64,000 nt of DNA from Neobacillus sp. DY30 (GCF_030123065.1 NZ_CP126093.1:2484001-2548000); one strand, 5' to 3'; counted from the stretch's first letter, positions 8,342 to 18,397 are shown. The notes: generated from the sequence alone by a model not told the origin. Made by a program: numbers and translations.

Positions 8342-8866
8342 ATGCAAACGATAAAAGATAGTATTTTGACACTTAAAGGTTCTGTTATTGCTATTGGTGC
8401 GTTTGATGGGGTACACAAAGGACACCAAGCTGTCATTAGACAGGCTGTGGAAAAAAGCCTTTTTCATCAGGTTCCAAGCGTTGTTTATACGTTTGACCCG
8501 CCTCCTCGACATCTTTTTAAAGGTGCCCAAATCTTGACACCCATTCAAGAAAAGGTAACAAGGATTTATAAATTGGGTGTAGATTATGTGATTGTTGCTA
8601 GTTTTGATGAATGGTATGCAACGCGTCCTCCTGAGGATTTTATCAGTGAATTATCCAAGCTTAGCCCGGTAGAAGTGTCTATTGGTACGGATTTCCGTTT
8701 TGGAAAAGGTAGAAAAGGTGATATTGACCTATTAAAAAAGTACTTTCAGATCAATGTGACATTGCCTGTATATTGCAATGAGGGAGAACTTATTTCATCC
8801 ACAAGAATTCGTCAGTTAATTTCCGAGGGAGATTATCAACAGTCATACGCTTTATTGGGGTGGTAA
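8342..8866 (+). CDS. FAD synthetase (FMN adenylyltransferase domain only)
   Basis: 174 residues from ATG 8342, eight bases after AGGAGG. It carries the nucleotidyltransferase motifs of RibF: GAFDGVHKGHQAVI near the N-terminus, FGKGRKGD, and ISSTRIRQLI near the C-terminus. The riboflavin kinase domain that normally follows is absent; usual RibF is about 310 residues. It should therefore convert FMN plus ATP to FAD but not make FMN. Its place between monooxygenase and flavin reductase indicates a dedicated FAD supply for the hydroxylase. The housekeeping ribCF gene is expected elsewhere in the genome. Confidence 0.82.
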   Translation: MQTIKDSILTLKGSVIAIGAFDGVHKGHQAVIRQAVEKSLFHQVPSVVYTFDPPPRHLFKGAQILTPIQEKVTRIYKLGVDYVIVASFDEWYATRPPEDFISELSKLSPVEVSIGTDFRFGKGRKGDIDLLKKYFQINVTLPVYCNEGELISSTRIRQLISEGDYQQSYALLGW

Positions 8867-8909
8867 TAAAACTATGGGTACTTAATAGAAACAAAAGGGG
8901 TTAGACACT

Positions 8910-9473
8910 ATGAAACTATTAGGAATTTCAGGCACGATTATTGGAGCCAAGACGAGTATTGTTGTCCTAAAGGTCCTTGAAGAAGTAAAGAAACACCATC
9001 CAAATGTGGAAATTGAATTGTTGGATTTAAGAGAATTTGATGTCCAGTTTTGTGATGGCCGAAACCCTGGTGCTTACACAGGAGATACAAAAAAAGTTCT
9101 TGATATCATTCAATCTGCTGATTTTTATATTATCGGAACACCAATATTTCAAGGCTCATTATCAGGGCCACTTAAGAATGTATTTGATCTAATCAATCCC
9201 AAGGATTTTCGTAATAAAGTAATGGGATTTGTCGCTACAGGCGGTACTTACCAGCACTATCTGGTTGTTGAAAACCAATTGAAACCAATTGCAGGATTTT
9301 TCCGGGCATTCGTAGCGCCAGGCTATGTGTACGTTAATAACGATCATTTCAATAAAGATAATGAAATCATCGATCAGGAAGTATTAAATAGAATTTCAGA
9401 CTTAGCAAAAGAAGTAGTATTTATGCAAGAAGCATTAAAATCAACAGAGGAAAAAGTAGAAAGTGTCATTTAA
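8910..9473 (+). CDS. NAD(P)H-dependent flavin reductase
   Basis: 187 residues, flavodoxin-like fold of the NADPH-dependent FMN reductase family: N-terminal LLGISGTIIGAKTS phosphate loop, then FYIIGTPIFQGSLSGPLKNVFD, the typical flavin-binding segment, and GFVATGGTYQHYL. It should supply reduced flavin to the monooxygenase two genes upstream. ATG 8910 follows AAAGGGG. It ends 64 bases before the dioxygenase gene. The choice between FAD and FMN cannot be read, but the adjacent FAD synthetase points to FAD. Confidence 0.82.
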   Translation: MKLLGISGTIIGAKTSIVVLKVLEEVKKHHPNVEIELLDLREFDVQFCDGRNPGAYTGDTKKVLDIIQSADFYIIGTPIFQGSLSGPLKNVFDLINPKDFRNKVMGFVATGGTYQHYLVVENQLKPIAGFFRAFVAPGYVYVNNDHFNKDNEIIDQEVLNRISDLAKEVVFMQEALKSTEEKVESVI

Positions 9474-9537
9474 CCAGACCTTATTTTTTATTTAAATATA
9501 AGTGGGGTCAATAAAATTCGAGAGGGGATAAATAGTC

Positions 9538-10077
9538 ATGACAAATTCATTAAAACCAATAAACCTATGGGGATTTATCGAAGAACATAAGGAACAATTA
9601 AAGCCGCCGGTTAATAATAAAGTCATTTGGAAGGATTCGGAGCTAATGTTTATGATCCTTGGCGGGCCTAACAAACGACGTGATTTTCACGTTGATCCAT
9701 CGGAAGAAATTTTTTATCAATTAAAAGGTGATTGTTTTGTTGAAATTATCAATGCAGAGGGTAAAAGAGAAGTCATTACAGTGAAGGAAGGAGAGGTATT
9801 CCATTTACCTCCAAATGTACCTCACTCTCCGCATCGTGTCGCCGATACAATCGGAATTGTAATTGAGCGTGATAGAGCAGACGGTGAATTAGAGGATTTT
9901 GTTTGGTTCTGTGAGCAATGTGATTCTGAAATGCACCGTGTTACTGTCCAATTGTCAAATATTGAAGTACAGGTAAAAGAGGCAATTAATGGATTTAACA
10001 GTAATGTAGAGCTTCGTACTTGTAAGAATTGTAGACATGTCATGGCAGAAGAAGCGAGTGAATGGAAATGCGAGTAG
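9538..10077 (+). CDS. 3-hydroxyanthranilate 3,4-dioxygenase
   Basis: 179-residue cupin that opens the ring of 3-hydroxyanthranilate to 2-amino-3-carboxymuconate semialdehyde with Fe(II) and O2. Visible are GGPNKRRDFHVDPSEEIFYQ, which supplies the iron ligands His and Glu, and FHLPPNVPHSPHR with the later His. A C-terminal zinc/iron rubredoxin-like site is formed by CEQCDSE and CKNC, as in bacterial NbaC-type enzymes and absent from the short animal core. It overlaps the following decarboxylase gene by 16 bases, so the two are coupled. Confidence 0.92.
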   Translation: MTNSLKPINLWGFIEEHKEQLKPPVNNKVIWKDSELMFMILGGPNKRRDFHVDPSEEIFYQLKGDCFVEIINAEGKREVITVKEGEVFHLPPNVPHSPHRVADTIGIVIERDRADGELEDFVWFCEQCDSEMHRVTVQLSNIEVQVKEAINGFNSNVELRTCKNCRHVMAEEASEWKCE

Positions 10078-11072
10078 ATTTTCACACGCATATCATTCCT
10101 GAAAAATTTCCGGACTTTGCTGCAAAATACCAAAATGATAGATGGCCAATTCTCCAGCCAACTTGCTCATGCGGCGCCAACATTATGGTTGCAGGAAAAG
10201 TGTTTCGTGAAGTGACTGACCAGGTTTGGAGTCCAGAGAAGCGGATTCTTGATATGGAAAAAGAAAATGTAGATGTACAGGTTCTCTCGCCAATTCCAGT
10301 AACGTTTTCTTACTGGGCACCGATAGAAGAAGCTGAAATCATGGCAAGATTTCAAAATGATTTTATCGCGGAGACGGTGGCTCAACATCCAACAAAGTTT
10401 ATTGGACTTGGGACAGTTCCTCTGCAAAATGTGGAATCTGCCCTTCGTGAAGTAGACCGTTGTGTTCATAAGCTTGGGTTAAAGGGAATTGAAATCGGCA
10501 CGAACATTAATGGGAAAAATTTAGATGATGAATCCTTAACAGATTTCTTTGCGATGTGTGAGAAGTGGAATGTTCCTATATTCGTGCATCCATGGGAAAC
10601 ATTGGGCAGAGACCGGTTGACCAAACATAACCTAATGTACACAGTGGGGATGCCAAGTGAGACGGCTTTAGCTGCTGCAAGTTTAATTCTAGGCGGTGTC
10701 ATTGAAAAGTTTCCGGGATTAAAAATTTGTATTTCCCATGGCGGCGGCTCACTGCCATATATTCTTCCCCGCCTCGATCATGGGTGGAATGTATGGCCGC
10801 ATCTACAGTTGACGGAGCAGCCTCCAAGTTTTTATGCCAAGAAATTTTTCTATGATTCTATCGTAAATAATCCCGTGAATATTAAATTCCTAGTTGAAAA
10901 ATTCGGAGCAGACCAAGTTATCATGGGATCTGATTACCCATTCCTGCTTAGGGAGACACCTCCTGGAAAGATTATTGATGATACTTTATCCCTTACAGCA
11001 GACGAAAGAAGAGCAATGTTAGGTGAAAATGCACTAAGATTCTTAAATATACCGGTTAGTCAACCAATTTAG
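10062..11072 (+). CDS. 2-amino-3-carboxymuconate-6-semialdehyde decarboxylase (ACMSD)
   Basis: 336 residues, amidohydrolase-fold decarboxylase. The metal site begins with VDFHTHIIPEKFPDF (HxH); further ligands are seen in FVHPWETLG, CISHGGGSLPY and the Asp of MGSDYPF. The enzyme removes the carboxylate of ACMS non-oxidatively to give 2-aminomuconate semialdehyde, steering the pathway away from spontaneous quinolinate formation. The start is either ATG 10062 or ATG 10068; both overlap the dioxygenase gene. Neighbouring genes on both sides belong to the same pathway. Confidence 0.9.
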   Translation: MEMRVDFHTHIIPEKFPDFAAKYQNDRWPILQPTCSCGANIMVAGKVFREVTDQVWSPEKRILDMEKENVDVQVLSPIPVTFSYWAPIEEAEIMARFQNDFIAETVAQHPTKFIGLGTVPLQNVESALREVDRCVHKLGLKGIEIGTNINGKNLDDESLTDFFAMCEKWNVPIFVHPWETLGRDRLTKHNLMYTVGMPSETALAAASLILGGVIEKFPGLKICISHGGGSLPYILPRLDHGWNVWPHLQLTEQPPSFYAKKFFYDSIVNNPVNIKFLVEKFGADQVIMGSDYPFLLRETPPGKIIDDTLSLTADERRAMLGENALRFLNIPVSQPI

Positions 11073-11091
11073 TAGGAAAAGAGATGAGTAG

Positions 11092-11568
11092 ATGATAGAA
11101 ATAGTCATGACACCAGAAGAAAAATTACAGCAGATGGGCTTGGAGCTTCCGGCTCTACGCCCTGCATCTGGAAATTATGTAAGCTGTGTTCGGACAGGGA
11201 ATCTTCTATTTACCTCAGGTCAGGGGACAAATGAATTCCGTGGGAAATTGGGTGAAGATGTATCAATCGAAGTAGGATATCAGGCTGCTAGACAGTGCAT
11301 GCTCAATCTTTTAGCCGTTATTAAACATGAACTCGGCGACCTTAGCAAAGTGAAAAGAGTGATCAAGATCCTTGGTTTTGTCAACAGTACTCCTGATTTT
11401 ACTGACCAGCCAAAAGTAATGAATGGCTCCTCAGACTTGTTGGTTGAGATATTTGGAGAAAAAGGCAGACACGGCAGGTCAGCTGTTGGGATGGCACAGC
11501 TCCCACACAATAATGCGGTAGAGGTTGAGATGATTATAGAAGTTGAGGAGGGTGCTCAAAATGAGTAA
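11092..11568 (+). CDS. RidA-family protein, probable 2-aminomuconate deaminase
   Basis: 158 residues of the YjgF/YER057c/RidA family: LLFTSGQGTNEFRGKLGEDV near the N-terminus, and GRSAVGMAQLPHNNAVEVEM near the C-terminus. In nitrobenzoate and tryptophan pathways a relative (NbaF type) hydrolyses 2-aminomuconate to 4-oxalocrotonate and ammonia. Here it sits between the ACMSD and semialdehyde dehydrogenase genes, so that role is likely, although the enzyme acts after the dehydrogenase. Start could also be ATG 11107. It overlaps the next gene by eight bases. Confidence 0.8.
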   Translation: MIEIVMTPEEKLQQMGLELPALRPASGNYVSCVRTGNLLFTSGQGTNEFRGKLGEDVSIEVGYQAARQCMLNLLAVIKHELGDLSKVKRVIKILGFVNSTPDFTDQPKVMNGSSDLLVEIFGEKGRHGRSAVGMAQLPHNNAVEVEMIIEVEEGAQNE

Positions 11569-13027
11569 GTTGCTTGAAAAACAGCTTAAGATTGACGATG
11601 CAAAACTATTTATTAATGGAGAATATGTAAATGCTAGTTCAGGGGAAACCTTTGACACTATTAATCCGGCAACAAATCAAAAGTTAGCTTCAGTCGCAAG
11701 TGCCAGTGTGCATGACGTTGAAAATGCGATTCAAGTTGCACAAACGACTTATGAATCTGGTATTTGGAGCAAAATGCCAGTTGAAGAGAGAGCTAAGATT
11801 CTTTGTCGAATGTCTGACCTTGTTATGGCTCGTGTTGATGAGCTTGCACTGCTGGAAACATTAGATGTGGGAAAGCCGATAAAGGAAAGTAGAGATTTTG
11901 ATATACCAAGAGCGGCTTCAAATTTACGATTCTTTGCTGAAATGGCAAAGTATATTCATCATGAGCATTATCCTCAATCCAAGCATATGAGCTATACGCA
12001 GTATGCTCCAGCTGGAGTAACAAGTTTAATCATTCCTTGGAATCTGCCATTCATGCAAATGACTTGGAAAGTTTCTGCAGCATTAGCTGCAGGCAATACG
12101 GTCATTGTGAAACCAGCATCTTATACTCCGTTAAGTGCTGTCATGTTGGGTGAAATTGCCAATGAAGCTGGCCTTCCGCCAGGAGTCTTGAATATTCTTA
12201 CTGGACCAGGCTCAACGGTGGGGACAGCAATGACCACCCACCCATTTGTACGCAGGATCTCTTTTGTCGGTGAAAGTACAACCGGTAAAACAGTCATGAG
12301 AAATGCAGCCTCACAGTTAATCCCAGTTTCACTGGAATTAGGCGGAAAATCAGCGAATATTGTGTTCGATGATGCTGACTTGGATGAAGCAGTCCAAGGT
12401 TCGATTGAAGCGATTTTTAGAAATCAAGGTGAAATCTGTCTTGCAGGTTCAAGGCTGTTGGTACAGGAAACCGTTTACGAACGATTCCTTGATAAATTGG
12501 TAACAACTGTTAAGAAAATAAAAGTTGGAGACCCACTGGATGCAAATACGGATATGGGTGCCCTTATTTCCACTAATCATTTAGAAACTGTTGACAAATA
12601 TGTTCAGATTGGCTTAGAGGAGGGTGCAAAGCTTGCTACAGGCGGAAAGCGCGTAGAAGGTTTAACAGAAGGTAATTTTTACGAGCCAACCGTACTCTAT
12701 GATGTCGATAATAAAATGAGAGTAGCGCAGGAAGAAATTTTCGGGCCGGTGTTAGTGGTTATTCCTTTTAAAACAGAAGAGGAAGCGATTCAAATTGCGA
12801 ATGATTCGATTTACGGGTTGGCTGGTGTTGTATGGTCAAATGATTTGAGGCGTGCCCATCGTGTAGCAGATCGGATTAATTCTGGCTTATTCTGGATTAA
12901 TTGTTGGTACTATCGAGACTTACGAACGCCTTTTGGCGGGTCGAAGGCTAGTGGTATTGGCAGGGAAGGCGGACGTCATAGTTTCGAATTCTACACGGAG
13001 GCTAAAACGATTACCATGAAATTGTAA
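11561..13027 (+). CDS. 2-aminomuconate 6-semialdehyde dehydrogenase
   Basis: 488-residue NAD(P)-dependent aldehyde dehydrogenase. The start is ATG 11561 behind GAGGAGGG, not the longer frame beginning with TTG 11543. Seen are the glycine segment FVGESTTGK, the general-base Glu in LELGGKSANIVFDDAD, the catalytic Cys in NQGEICLAGSR and the EEIFGPVL motif. By position among ACMSD, deaminase and oxalocrotonate enzymes it should oxidise 2-aminomuconate semialdehyde to 2-aminomuconate (NbaE/AmnC type). The family also includes 2-hydroxymuconate semialdehyde dehydrogenases, and these cannot be separated from sequence alone. Confidence 0.85.
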   Translation: MSKLLEKQLKIDDAKLFINGEYVNASSGETFDTINPATNQKLASVASASVHDVENAIQVAQTTYESGIWSKMPVEERAKILCRMSDLVMARVDELALLETLDVGKPIKESRDFDIPRAASNLRFFAEMAKYIHHEHYPQSKHMSYTQYAPAGVTSLIIPWNLPFMQMTWKVSAALAAGNTVIVKPASYTPLSAVMLGEIANEAGLPPGVLNILTGPGSTVGTAMTTHPFVRRISFVGESTTGKTVMRNAASQLIPVSLELGGKSANIVFDDADLDEAVQGSIEAIFRNQGEICLAGSRLLVQETVYERFLDKLVTTVKKIKVGDPLDANTDMGALISTNHLETVDKYVQIGLEEGAKLATGGKRVEGLTEGNFYEPTVLYDVDNKMRVAQEEIFGPVLVVIPFKTEEEAIQIANDSIYGLAGVVWSNDLRRAHRVADRINSGLFWINCWYYRDLRTPFGGSKASGIGREGGRHSFEFYTEAKTITMKL

Positions 13028-13093
13028 GAGATTAGGGAAAGAGTGGCTGCATGGCCACTTTTTCCTATAATGATAAAAAGGCAGGTGGATATA

Positions 13094-13873
13094 ATGAGTA
13101 GTTTCTTAGATTCGATTACAGCTGAATTAATTAGGGCAGAGAATAGTCAAATGCCAGTAATGCCTCTGTCTGAGGGGGTTTCTACCCTTAATATTCGTGA
13201 TGCATACCTTATACAGCTTAAAGTAATTGAAAGAAAGATAAAAGAAGGACATAAGATTATTGGGAAGAAAGTGGGTCTAACAAGCACTGCCATGCAGCAG
13301 ATGCTCGGAGTTGATGAACCTGATTACGGCCACCTATTAGATACTATGAGGATTTCTGATGGTGAAAAGGTCAAGATCAGTGAATTCATCAGTCCAAAAG
13401 TCGAGGCAGAAATTGGTTTTATTTTAGATAAGGACTTAGTAGGACCAAATGTGAATTATATAGACGTGTTAATGGCTGTAAAATATGTAGTGCCGACCAT
13501 TGAGATCATTGATAGCCGTATAGCTGATTGGAAAATTAGATTAGAAGATACAGTGGCGGATAATGGATCATCTGCAAGAGTAGTTGTTGGGAATAAATTG
13601 AGTACAATAGAAGGCTTTAATTTACGAACCCAGGGAATGGTCCTTTATAAAAATGATGAAATAGTTGCCACAGGAGCTGGAACAGCGGCGTTAGGACACC
13701 CTGCAAAAGCAGTTGCCTGGTTGGCGAATAAATTACATGAATTTGGCATCCATTTAAAAGCCGGTGAGTTGATTCTTCCAGGAGCACTTTCTGGTGCAGT
13801 TCCTGTAAAAGAGGGAGATAAGATTTCAGCACATTTCGGCTTATTGGGAACTGTTTCTGTAACATTCGAGTAA
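13094..13873 (+). CDS. 2-oxopent-4-enoate hydratase (MhpD/DmpE type)
   Basis: 259 residues from ATG 13094 behind AGGTGGA; the open frame extends 17 codons upstream without a ribosome site. Fumarylacetoacetase-superfamily fold with GKKVGLTSTAMQQMLGVDEP and PKVEAEIGFIL; the second motif carries the metal-binding Glu pair. The sequence is closer to the hydratase branch than its neighbour, having the GV.EPDYGHL pattern of MhpD. It should add water to 2-oxopent-4-enoate to give 4-hydroxy-2-oxovalerate. The related decarboxylase is the next gene, as in meta-cleavage operons where the two form a complex. Confidence 0.78.
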   Translation: MSSFLDSITAELIRAENSQMPVMPLSEGVSTLNIRDAYLIQLKVIERKIKEGHKIIGKKVGLTSTAMQQMLGVDEPDYGHLLDTMRISDGEKVKISEFISPKVEAEIGFILDKDLVGPNVNYIDVLMAVKYVVPTIEIIDSRIADWKIRLEDTVADNGSSARVVVGNKLSTIEGFNLRTQGMVLYKNDEIVATGAGTAALGHPAKAVAWLANKLHEFGIHLKAGELILPGALSGAVPVKEGDKISAHFGLLGTVSVTFE

Positions 13874-13893
13874 ACAAAAAGGAGGCTTTATAC

Positions 13894-14682
13894 ATGAAAC
13901 TGATGCAAGGAACAGAACAAGAAATTGTAAAATACCTTTTAGACGCAGAAAAGGAAAAACGGGAAGTCGAAAAAATTACGACAAAATACCCGGCCTTAAC
14001 ATTTGAGCAGGCATATGAAATCCAACAAAAATTGATTGAGCAAAAAGAACAGGAAGGACTTCGACGAATTGGTGTTAAACTCGGGTTAACAAGTAAAGCG
14101 AAGCAAGAAATGATGGGGGTCCATGAAGCGATTTATGGATATCTAATGGATGATATGCTTGCCACAGAATGGGAGCCCGTACCTTATAGCAGTTTCATCC
14201 ATCCAAAGGCAGAACCTGAAATTGCCTTCTTTATTGATGAAGATATCCAAGGGACATCTGTTACAGCGGAAGATATTTTAAGTGTTACAAAATATGTGGC
14301 ACCAGCTATTGAGATTATTGATAGTCGTTATTTAGATTTCAAGTTTACTCTGGTTGATGTTGTGGCTGATAACTGTTCATCTTCAAAATTTATCGTCGGA
14401 AACAAATGGAAGTATCCTGAATCTCTTGACCTTAAAGAAATTGGTGTATATATGTCCAAAAATTCAGAAGTGGCCACTGTCGGCACAAGTGCTGCAGTAT
14501 TAGGAAATCCTGCTGTAGCGGTAGCCTGGGCAGTAAATAAGCTTGGAGAAACGGGACGCGGCTTAAAAAAAGGTGATATCGTTCTTAGTGGTGCCATTAC
14601 GGAAGCGATTAGCTTTCAAGCTGGAGATACCATTTTGGTAGATTTTGCAGAACTGGGCAGTGTATCATTCTCTTGTATATAA
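13894..14682 (+). CDS. 2-oxo-3-hexenedioate (4-oxalocrotonate) decarboxylase
   Basis: 262 residues, paralogous to the preceding hydratase. It shows GVKLGLTSKAKQEMMGVHEA, the metal-binding HPKAEPEIAFF, and EIIDSRYLDFKFTLVDVVAD, whose SRY.xFKF pattern is typical of the DmpH/NbaG decarboxylase branch. It should decarboxylate 2-oxo-3-hexenedioate to 2-oxopent-4-enoate with Mg2+. ATG 13894 follows AGGAGG. No 4-oxalocrotonate tautomerase gene is visible nearby, and the deamination product may not need it. The aldolase and acetaldehyde dehydrogenase that complete the path are not in the window. Confidence 0.8.
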   Translation: MKLMQGTEQEIVKYLLDAEKEKREVEKITTKYPALTFEQAYEIQQKLIEQKEQEGLRRIGVKLGLTSKAKQEMMGVHEAIYGYLMDDMLATEWEPVPYSSFIHPKAEPEIAFFIDEDIQGTSVTAEDILSVTKYVAPAIEIIDSRYLDFKFTLVDVVADNCSSSKFIVGNKWKYPESLDLKEIGVYMSKNSEVATVGTSAAVLGNPAVAVAWAVNKLGETGRGLKKGDIVLSGAITEAISFQAGDTILVDFAELGSVSFSCI

Positions 14683-14727
14683 TAGTATAGAATGTAGATA
14701 GAAATAAATGTAGAGGAGAGGATACAA

Positions 14728-15999
14728 ATGGAATTAACATTAGAGTATGCCAAACAATTAGACCGAACTGACAGCTTGAACAGATTTAGAGAGGAATTTT
14801 ACATAAAACCAAATACAATTTATATGGATGGAAATTCTTTGGGTCTTCTTTCAAAAAGAGCGGAACGTACTCTCTTAGAATCATTAAATGATTGGAAAGA
14901 ACATGGAATTGATGGATGGACAAAAGGGAAACACCCATGGTTTTTTTTATCAGAAAGATTAGGAGAGATGATGGCACCTTTAGTAGGTGCTTCTTCGGAT
15001 GAAGTCATTGTAACGGGTTCGACCACGGTAAATTTGCATCAACTTGTTGCTACTTTTTATAAGCCGGAAGGAAAGAAGTTAAAAATTCTTGCTGACGAAT
15101 TAACCTTTCCATCTGATATTTATGCTCTTCAAAGCCAGCTTCGCATACATGGATTTGATCCGGATACACATCTTATTCGTGTAAAAAGCCGTGATGGCCG
15201 TTTCTTAGATGAAGAGGATATTATCGAGGCAATGACCGAAGACATTGCACTCATCATTTTACCGACTGTACTTTACCGAAGCGGTCAAATCTTAGACATG
15301 AAGCGTCTAACAGCTGAGGCGAATAAAAGAGGGATCTTAATCGGTTTTGATGGCTGCCATTCCATCGGTGCCATACCACATTCGTTTAGTGAATGGGGTG
15401 TTGACTTTGCCTATTGGTGCAATTATAAGCATTTAAATGGTGGTCCAGGAAGTGTTGGCGGATTATATGTAAACAAAAAACACTTTGGAACTGCTCCTGG
15501 ACTTGCGGGCTGGTTTGGTTCTAATAAAGAGAAACAATTCGATATGGAACATAGGTTAACACCTGCTGAATCAGCAGGAGCCTATCAAATTGGCACACCA
15601 CATGTTTTAAGTCTTGCTCCTTTACTAGGTGCCTTGGAGATTTTTGAAGAAGCGGGTATTGAAAATATACGGGAAAAGTCATTAAAAATTAATCGATTCT
15701 TGATGGACTTGTTAGAGCAAGAGTTATCCGATATGGGCTTCAGCATAGGGAACCCGGAGGAAGATGTGCGCCGAGGAGGTCATGTGAGCCTAGAGCATAA
15801 AGAAGCAGCACGGATTTGCAAGGCATTAAAAGAAAATGGTATTATTCCTGATTTCCGCGCACCTAATATTATTCGTCTAGCTCCAGTGGCTCTTTACACC
15901 TCTTATAGTGAGGTATGGGAAGTAGTACAAATTCTAAAGAAAATTATGGAAGAAAGACAATATGAAAAGTTCGCAAATGAACGAGAGGTCGTAGCATAA
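14728..15999 (+). CDS. kynU: kynureninase
   Basis: 423 residues, PLP-dependent fold type I enzyme that splits kynurenine into anthranilate and alanine. The PLP lysine lies in [31 protein letters not shown] provides the cofactor-pyridine Asp; [10 protein letters not shown] near the N-terminus is the kynureninase signature. ATG 14728 has GAGAGGAG upstream. Its product anthranilate feeds the monooxygenase at the head of the operon, so the gene order runs from lower to upper pathway. Confidence 0.93.
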   Translation: MELTLEYAKQLDRTDSLNRFREEFYIKPNTIYMDGNSLGLLSKRAERTLLESLNDWKEHGIDGWTKGKHPWFFLSERLGEMMAPLVGASSDEVIVTGSTTVNLHQLVATFYKPEGKKLKILADELTFPSDIYALQSQLRIHGFDPDTHLIRVKSRDGRFLDEEDIIEAMTEDIALIILPTVLYRSGQILDMKRLTAEANKRGILIGFDGCHSIGAIPHSFSEWGVDFAYWCNYKHLNGGPGSVGGLYVNKKHFGTAPGLAGWFGSNKEKQFDMEHRLTPAESAGAYQIGTPHVLSLAPLLGALEIFEEAGIENIREKSLKINRFLMDLLEQELSDMGFSIGNPEEDVRRGGHVSLEHKEAARICKALKENGIIPDFRAPNIIRLAPVALYTSYSEVWEVVQILKKIMEERQYEKFANEREVVA

Positions 16000-16024
16000 A
16001 ATTACTAATAGTAGGAGGAACTAT

Positions 16025-17455
16025 ATGGGGAACAAAATTACTCATTTAAATAAAGGCAATGAATCCGAAAAGGGATTGAAGCGTGAATTAAAAACCAAGC
16101 AGCTAACGATGATTGCAATGGGGTGTGCCATTGGTACGGGTTTATTCCTTGGAAGCGGTCTTGCCATTAGTACTGCTGGACCGGGTGTAATACTCAGTTA
16201 TGCAATTGGTGCATTTATTGTATTACTATTAATGGGGTGTTTATCCGAAATGACGGTTGCTCACCCAACGTCGGGGTCCTTTGGCACCATTTCAGAAAAG
16301 TATGTTAGCCCGCTGGCTGGTTTTCTTGTCCGCTATTCCTATTGGATAGCAAACGTTCTTGCGGTCGGGGTAGAAGTGAGTGCCATTGCTGTCTATATGA
16401 AGTACTGGTTCCCTGATGTTCCTGGATTCGTCTGGATTTTGTTGTTTGCGGGTGTATTAATTTATGTAAATGCCACAAGCGTAAATACCTTTGCCACTTT
16501 TGAGTATTGGTTCTCGATGATCAAAATAAGTGCAATAGTTGGTTTCATACTTTTAGGATCTTATGTTTTATTTGGTAATTCAGCTCAGCCGAATATGGGA
16601 CCTGAGAATATTGTAAATGACGGAGGTTTCCTGCCTTTTGGTTGGTGGGGGATGTGGGTCGCAATCTTTATTTCATTATTTAGCTTTTTAGGAACAGAAA
16701 TGATAGCGGTTACCGCTGGGGAAGCTAAAGATCCCGACGTTGCGGTGCCAAAAGCTCTGAAAGCAACGGTATTCCGATTATCTACATTCTATATTATTAC
16801 TATTGGAATTATGTTAATGATTGTTCCTTGGAAATCCGCCGGTGTGGAAGAAAGTCCTTTTGTAAAAGTAATGGAACTCTTAAATATCCCCGGTGCTTCC
16901 GGTATTATGAACTTTATTATTTTAACTGCTGCATTATCCGCAATGAACAGTCAACTTTATGCATCAACAAGAATGATGTTTTCATTATCACAAGGTAATG
17001 ACGCTCCTGCATTTTTAAGTAAATTAAACAAAAAAGGAGTACCGTTAAAGGCTCTTGGAGTTTCTACTTTAGGGATTTTCCTTGCAGCTGCAGTAAATGC
17101 ATTATTACCAGGCTCCTCCTATGCGTTTATGATGGGGATTTCAATGTTCGGTGCTATTTTTACATGGTTTATGGTGTTTGTATCCCATTTATTTTTCAGG
17201 AGAAAGTGGGAGAAGTCAAATGGCCGTAAATTGCCTGTAAAAATGATTGGCTTTCCTTATTTAACGATCGCAGGAGCAGTACTACTATTGAGTTTAATGA
17301 TAACAACATGGTTTACAGATTTTAAAATTATGCTTCAATTCGGAATTCCGTGGTTACTGTTTTTAACGGCTGCTTATTTCTTTTTTAAAAAAGGATCCAA
17401 CACTCAAAAATCAGGAAATGATACGAATGATATTTTAAATGAGAATATAAATTAA
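16025..17455 (+). CDS. amino acid permease, probably for tryptophan or kynurenine
   Basis: 476-residue APC-superfamily permease of the AAT group (AroP, LysP, GabP relatives) with about 12 membrane helices. The first helix motif [20 protein letters not shown] and the [19 protein letters not shown] segment are the conserved family markers. It lies between kynU and kynA in one operon, so uptake of tryptophan is the most likely role. Bacterial permeases of this type are proton-coupled. Substrate is inferred from location only. Confidence 0.83.
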   Translation: MGNKITHLNKGNESEKGLKRELKTKQLTMIAMGCAIGTGLFLGSGLAISTAGPGVILSYAIGAFIVLLLMGCLSEMTVAHPTSGSFGTISEKYVSPLAGFLVRYSYWIANVLAVGVEVSAIAVYMKYWFPDVPGFVWILLFAGVLIYVNATSVNTFATFEYWFSMIKISAIVGFILLGSYVLFGNSAQPNMGPENIVNDGGFLPFGWWGMWVAIFISLFSFLGTEMIAVTAGEAKDPDVAVPKALKATVFRLSTFYIITIGIMLMIVPWKSAGVEESPFVKVMELLNIPGASGIMNFIILTAALSAMNSQLYASTRMMFSLSQGNDAPAFLSKLNKKGVPLKALGVSTLGIFLAAAVNALLPGSSYAFMMGISMFGAIFTWFMVFVSHLFFRRKWEKSNGRKLPVKMIGFPYLTIAGAVLLLSLMITTWFTDFKIMLQFGIPWLLFLTAAYFFFKKGSNTQKSGNDTNDILNENIN

Positions 17456-17495
17456 CTCTACATTAGGACAACATAAGAACAGGGGAGAATTTTAC

Positions 17496-18344
17496 ATGAA
17501 TACACCAGAAAAAAACATAAGCAGCGGTTTGGAAAAAACGATTCAAACAGATTTCCAAAAAGAAATGTCATATGGTGATTATCTGCACCTTGATAAGATT
17601 TTAGATAGTCAGCACCGGTTATCTGATCACCATGATGAAATGTTATTTATTATCATCCACCAAGCAAGTGAATTATGGATGAAATTAATTATTCATGAAT
17701 TATCAGAAGCGATTAAGTATATTCGCCAGAATGATTTAGAACCTTCCTTTAAAATTCTGTCGCGTGTTTCAAGAATTCAGCAGCAGTTGATTCAATCATG
17801 GAGTGTCCTTTCAACTTTGACACCTTCTGAGTACTTGGAGTTTAGGGATAAGCTTGGTCAATCTTCCGGATTTCAGTCCTATCAGAATCGAATGATTGAA
17901 TTTGCATTAGGTAACAAAAATGCTCATACTCTAGCAGTCTATCAGCATCAAACAGAACTTTACCAAAAAATGCAAGATGCTCTTCATAAACCAAGTATTT
18001 ATGATGCAGCGATCCATGCGCTTGTTGCTCGTGGAATTCCTGTTGATGACGAGGTCTTAAATCGCGATTTGTCTAAAAACTATGAACCGAATGAAAGTGT
18101 TGAAGAAGCATGGCTGACAGTTTACCGTAATGTTGACCAATATTGGGATTTATACGAGCTGGCTGAAAAATTAGTCGATATTGGGAATCAACAGCAGTTA
18201 TGGCGGTTCAATCATATGAGTACGGTAGAGAGAATTATTGGCCATAAACAGGGGACAGGAGGATCATCTGGAGTAACCTATTTAAAAAGAGTTCTAGACC
18301 AGCATTTCTTTCCTGAACTTTGGAGCTTAAGAACAAAGTTATAG
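17496..18344 (+). CDS. kynA: tryptophan 2,3-dioxygenase
   Basis: 282 residues, normal for the bacterial heme enzyme that oxidises L-tryptophan to N-formylkynurenine. Family segments are [34 protein letters not shown] and, near the C-terminus, [18 protein letters not shown] with the heme and substrate residues. It starts at ATG 17496 behind AGGGGAG and is the last gene of the operon before a terminator. The formylkynurenine hydrolase that normally accompanies it (kynB) is missing here. Confidence 0.94.
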   Translation: MNTPEKNISSGLEKTIQTDFQKEMSYGDYLHLDKILDSQHRLSDHHDEMLFIIIHQASELWMKLIIHELSEAIKYIRQNDLEPSFKILSRVSRIQQQLIQSWSVLSTLTPSEYLEFRDKLGQSSGFQSYQNRMIEFALGNKNAHTLAVYQHQTELYQKMQDALHKPSIYDAAIHALVARGIPVDDEVLNRDLSKNYEPNESVEEAWLTVYRNVDQYWDLYELAEKLVDIGNQQQLWRFNHMSTVERIIGHKQGTGGSSGVTYLKRVLDQHFFPELWSLRTKL

Positions 18345-18371
18345 AAAATTCATTAAAAAATAAGCAAAATG

Positions 18372-18397
18372 AAAAGCACCGATACGGGTGCTTTTTG
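18372..18397 (+). terminator. terminator of the kyn/anthranilate operon
   Basis: AAAAGCACC and GGTGCTTTT around a six-base loop, then T. It separates kynA from the alpha/beta hydrolase gene. Confidence 0.85.
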
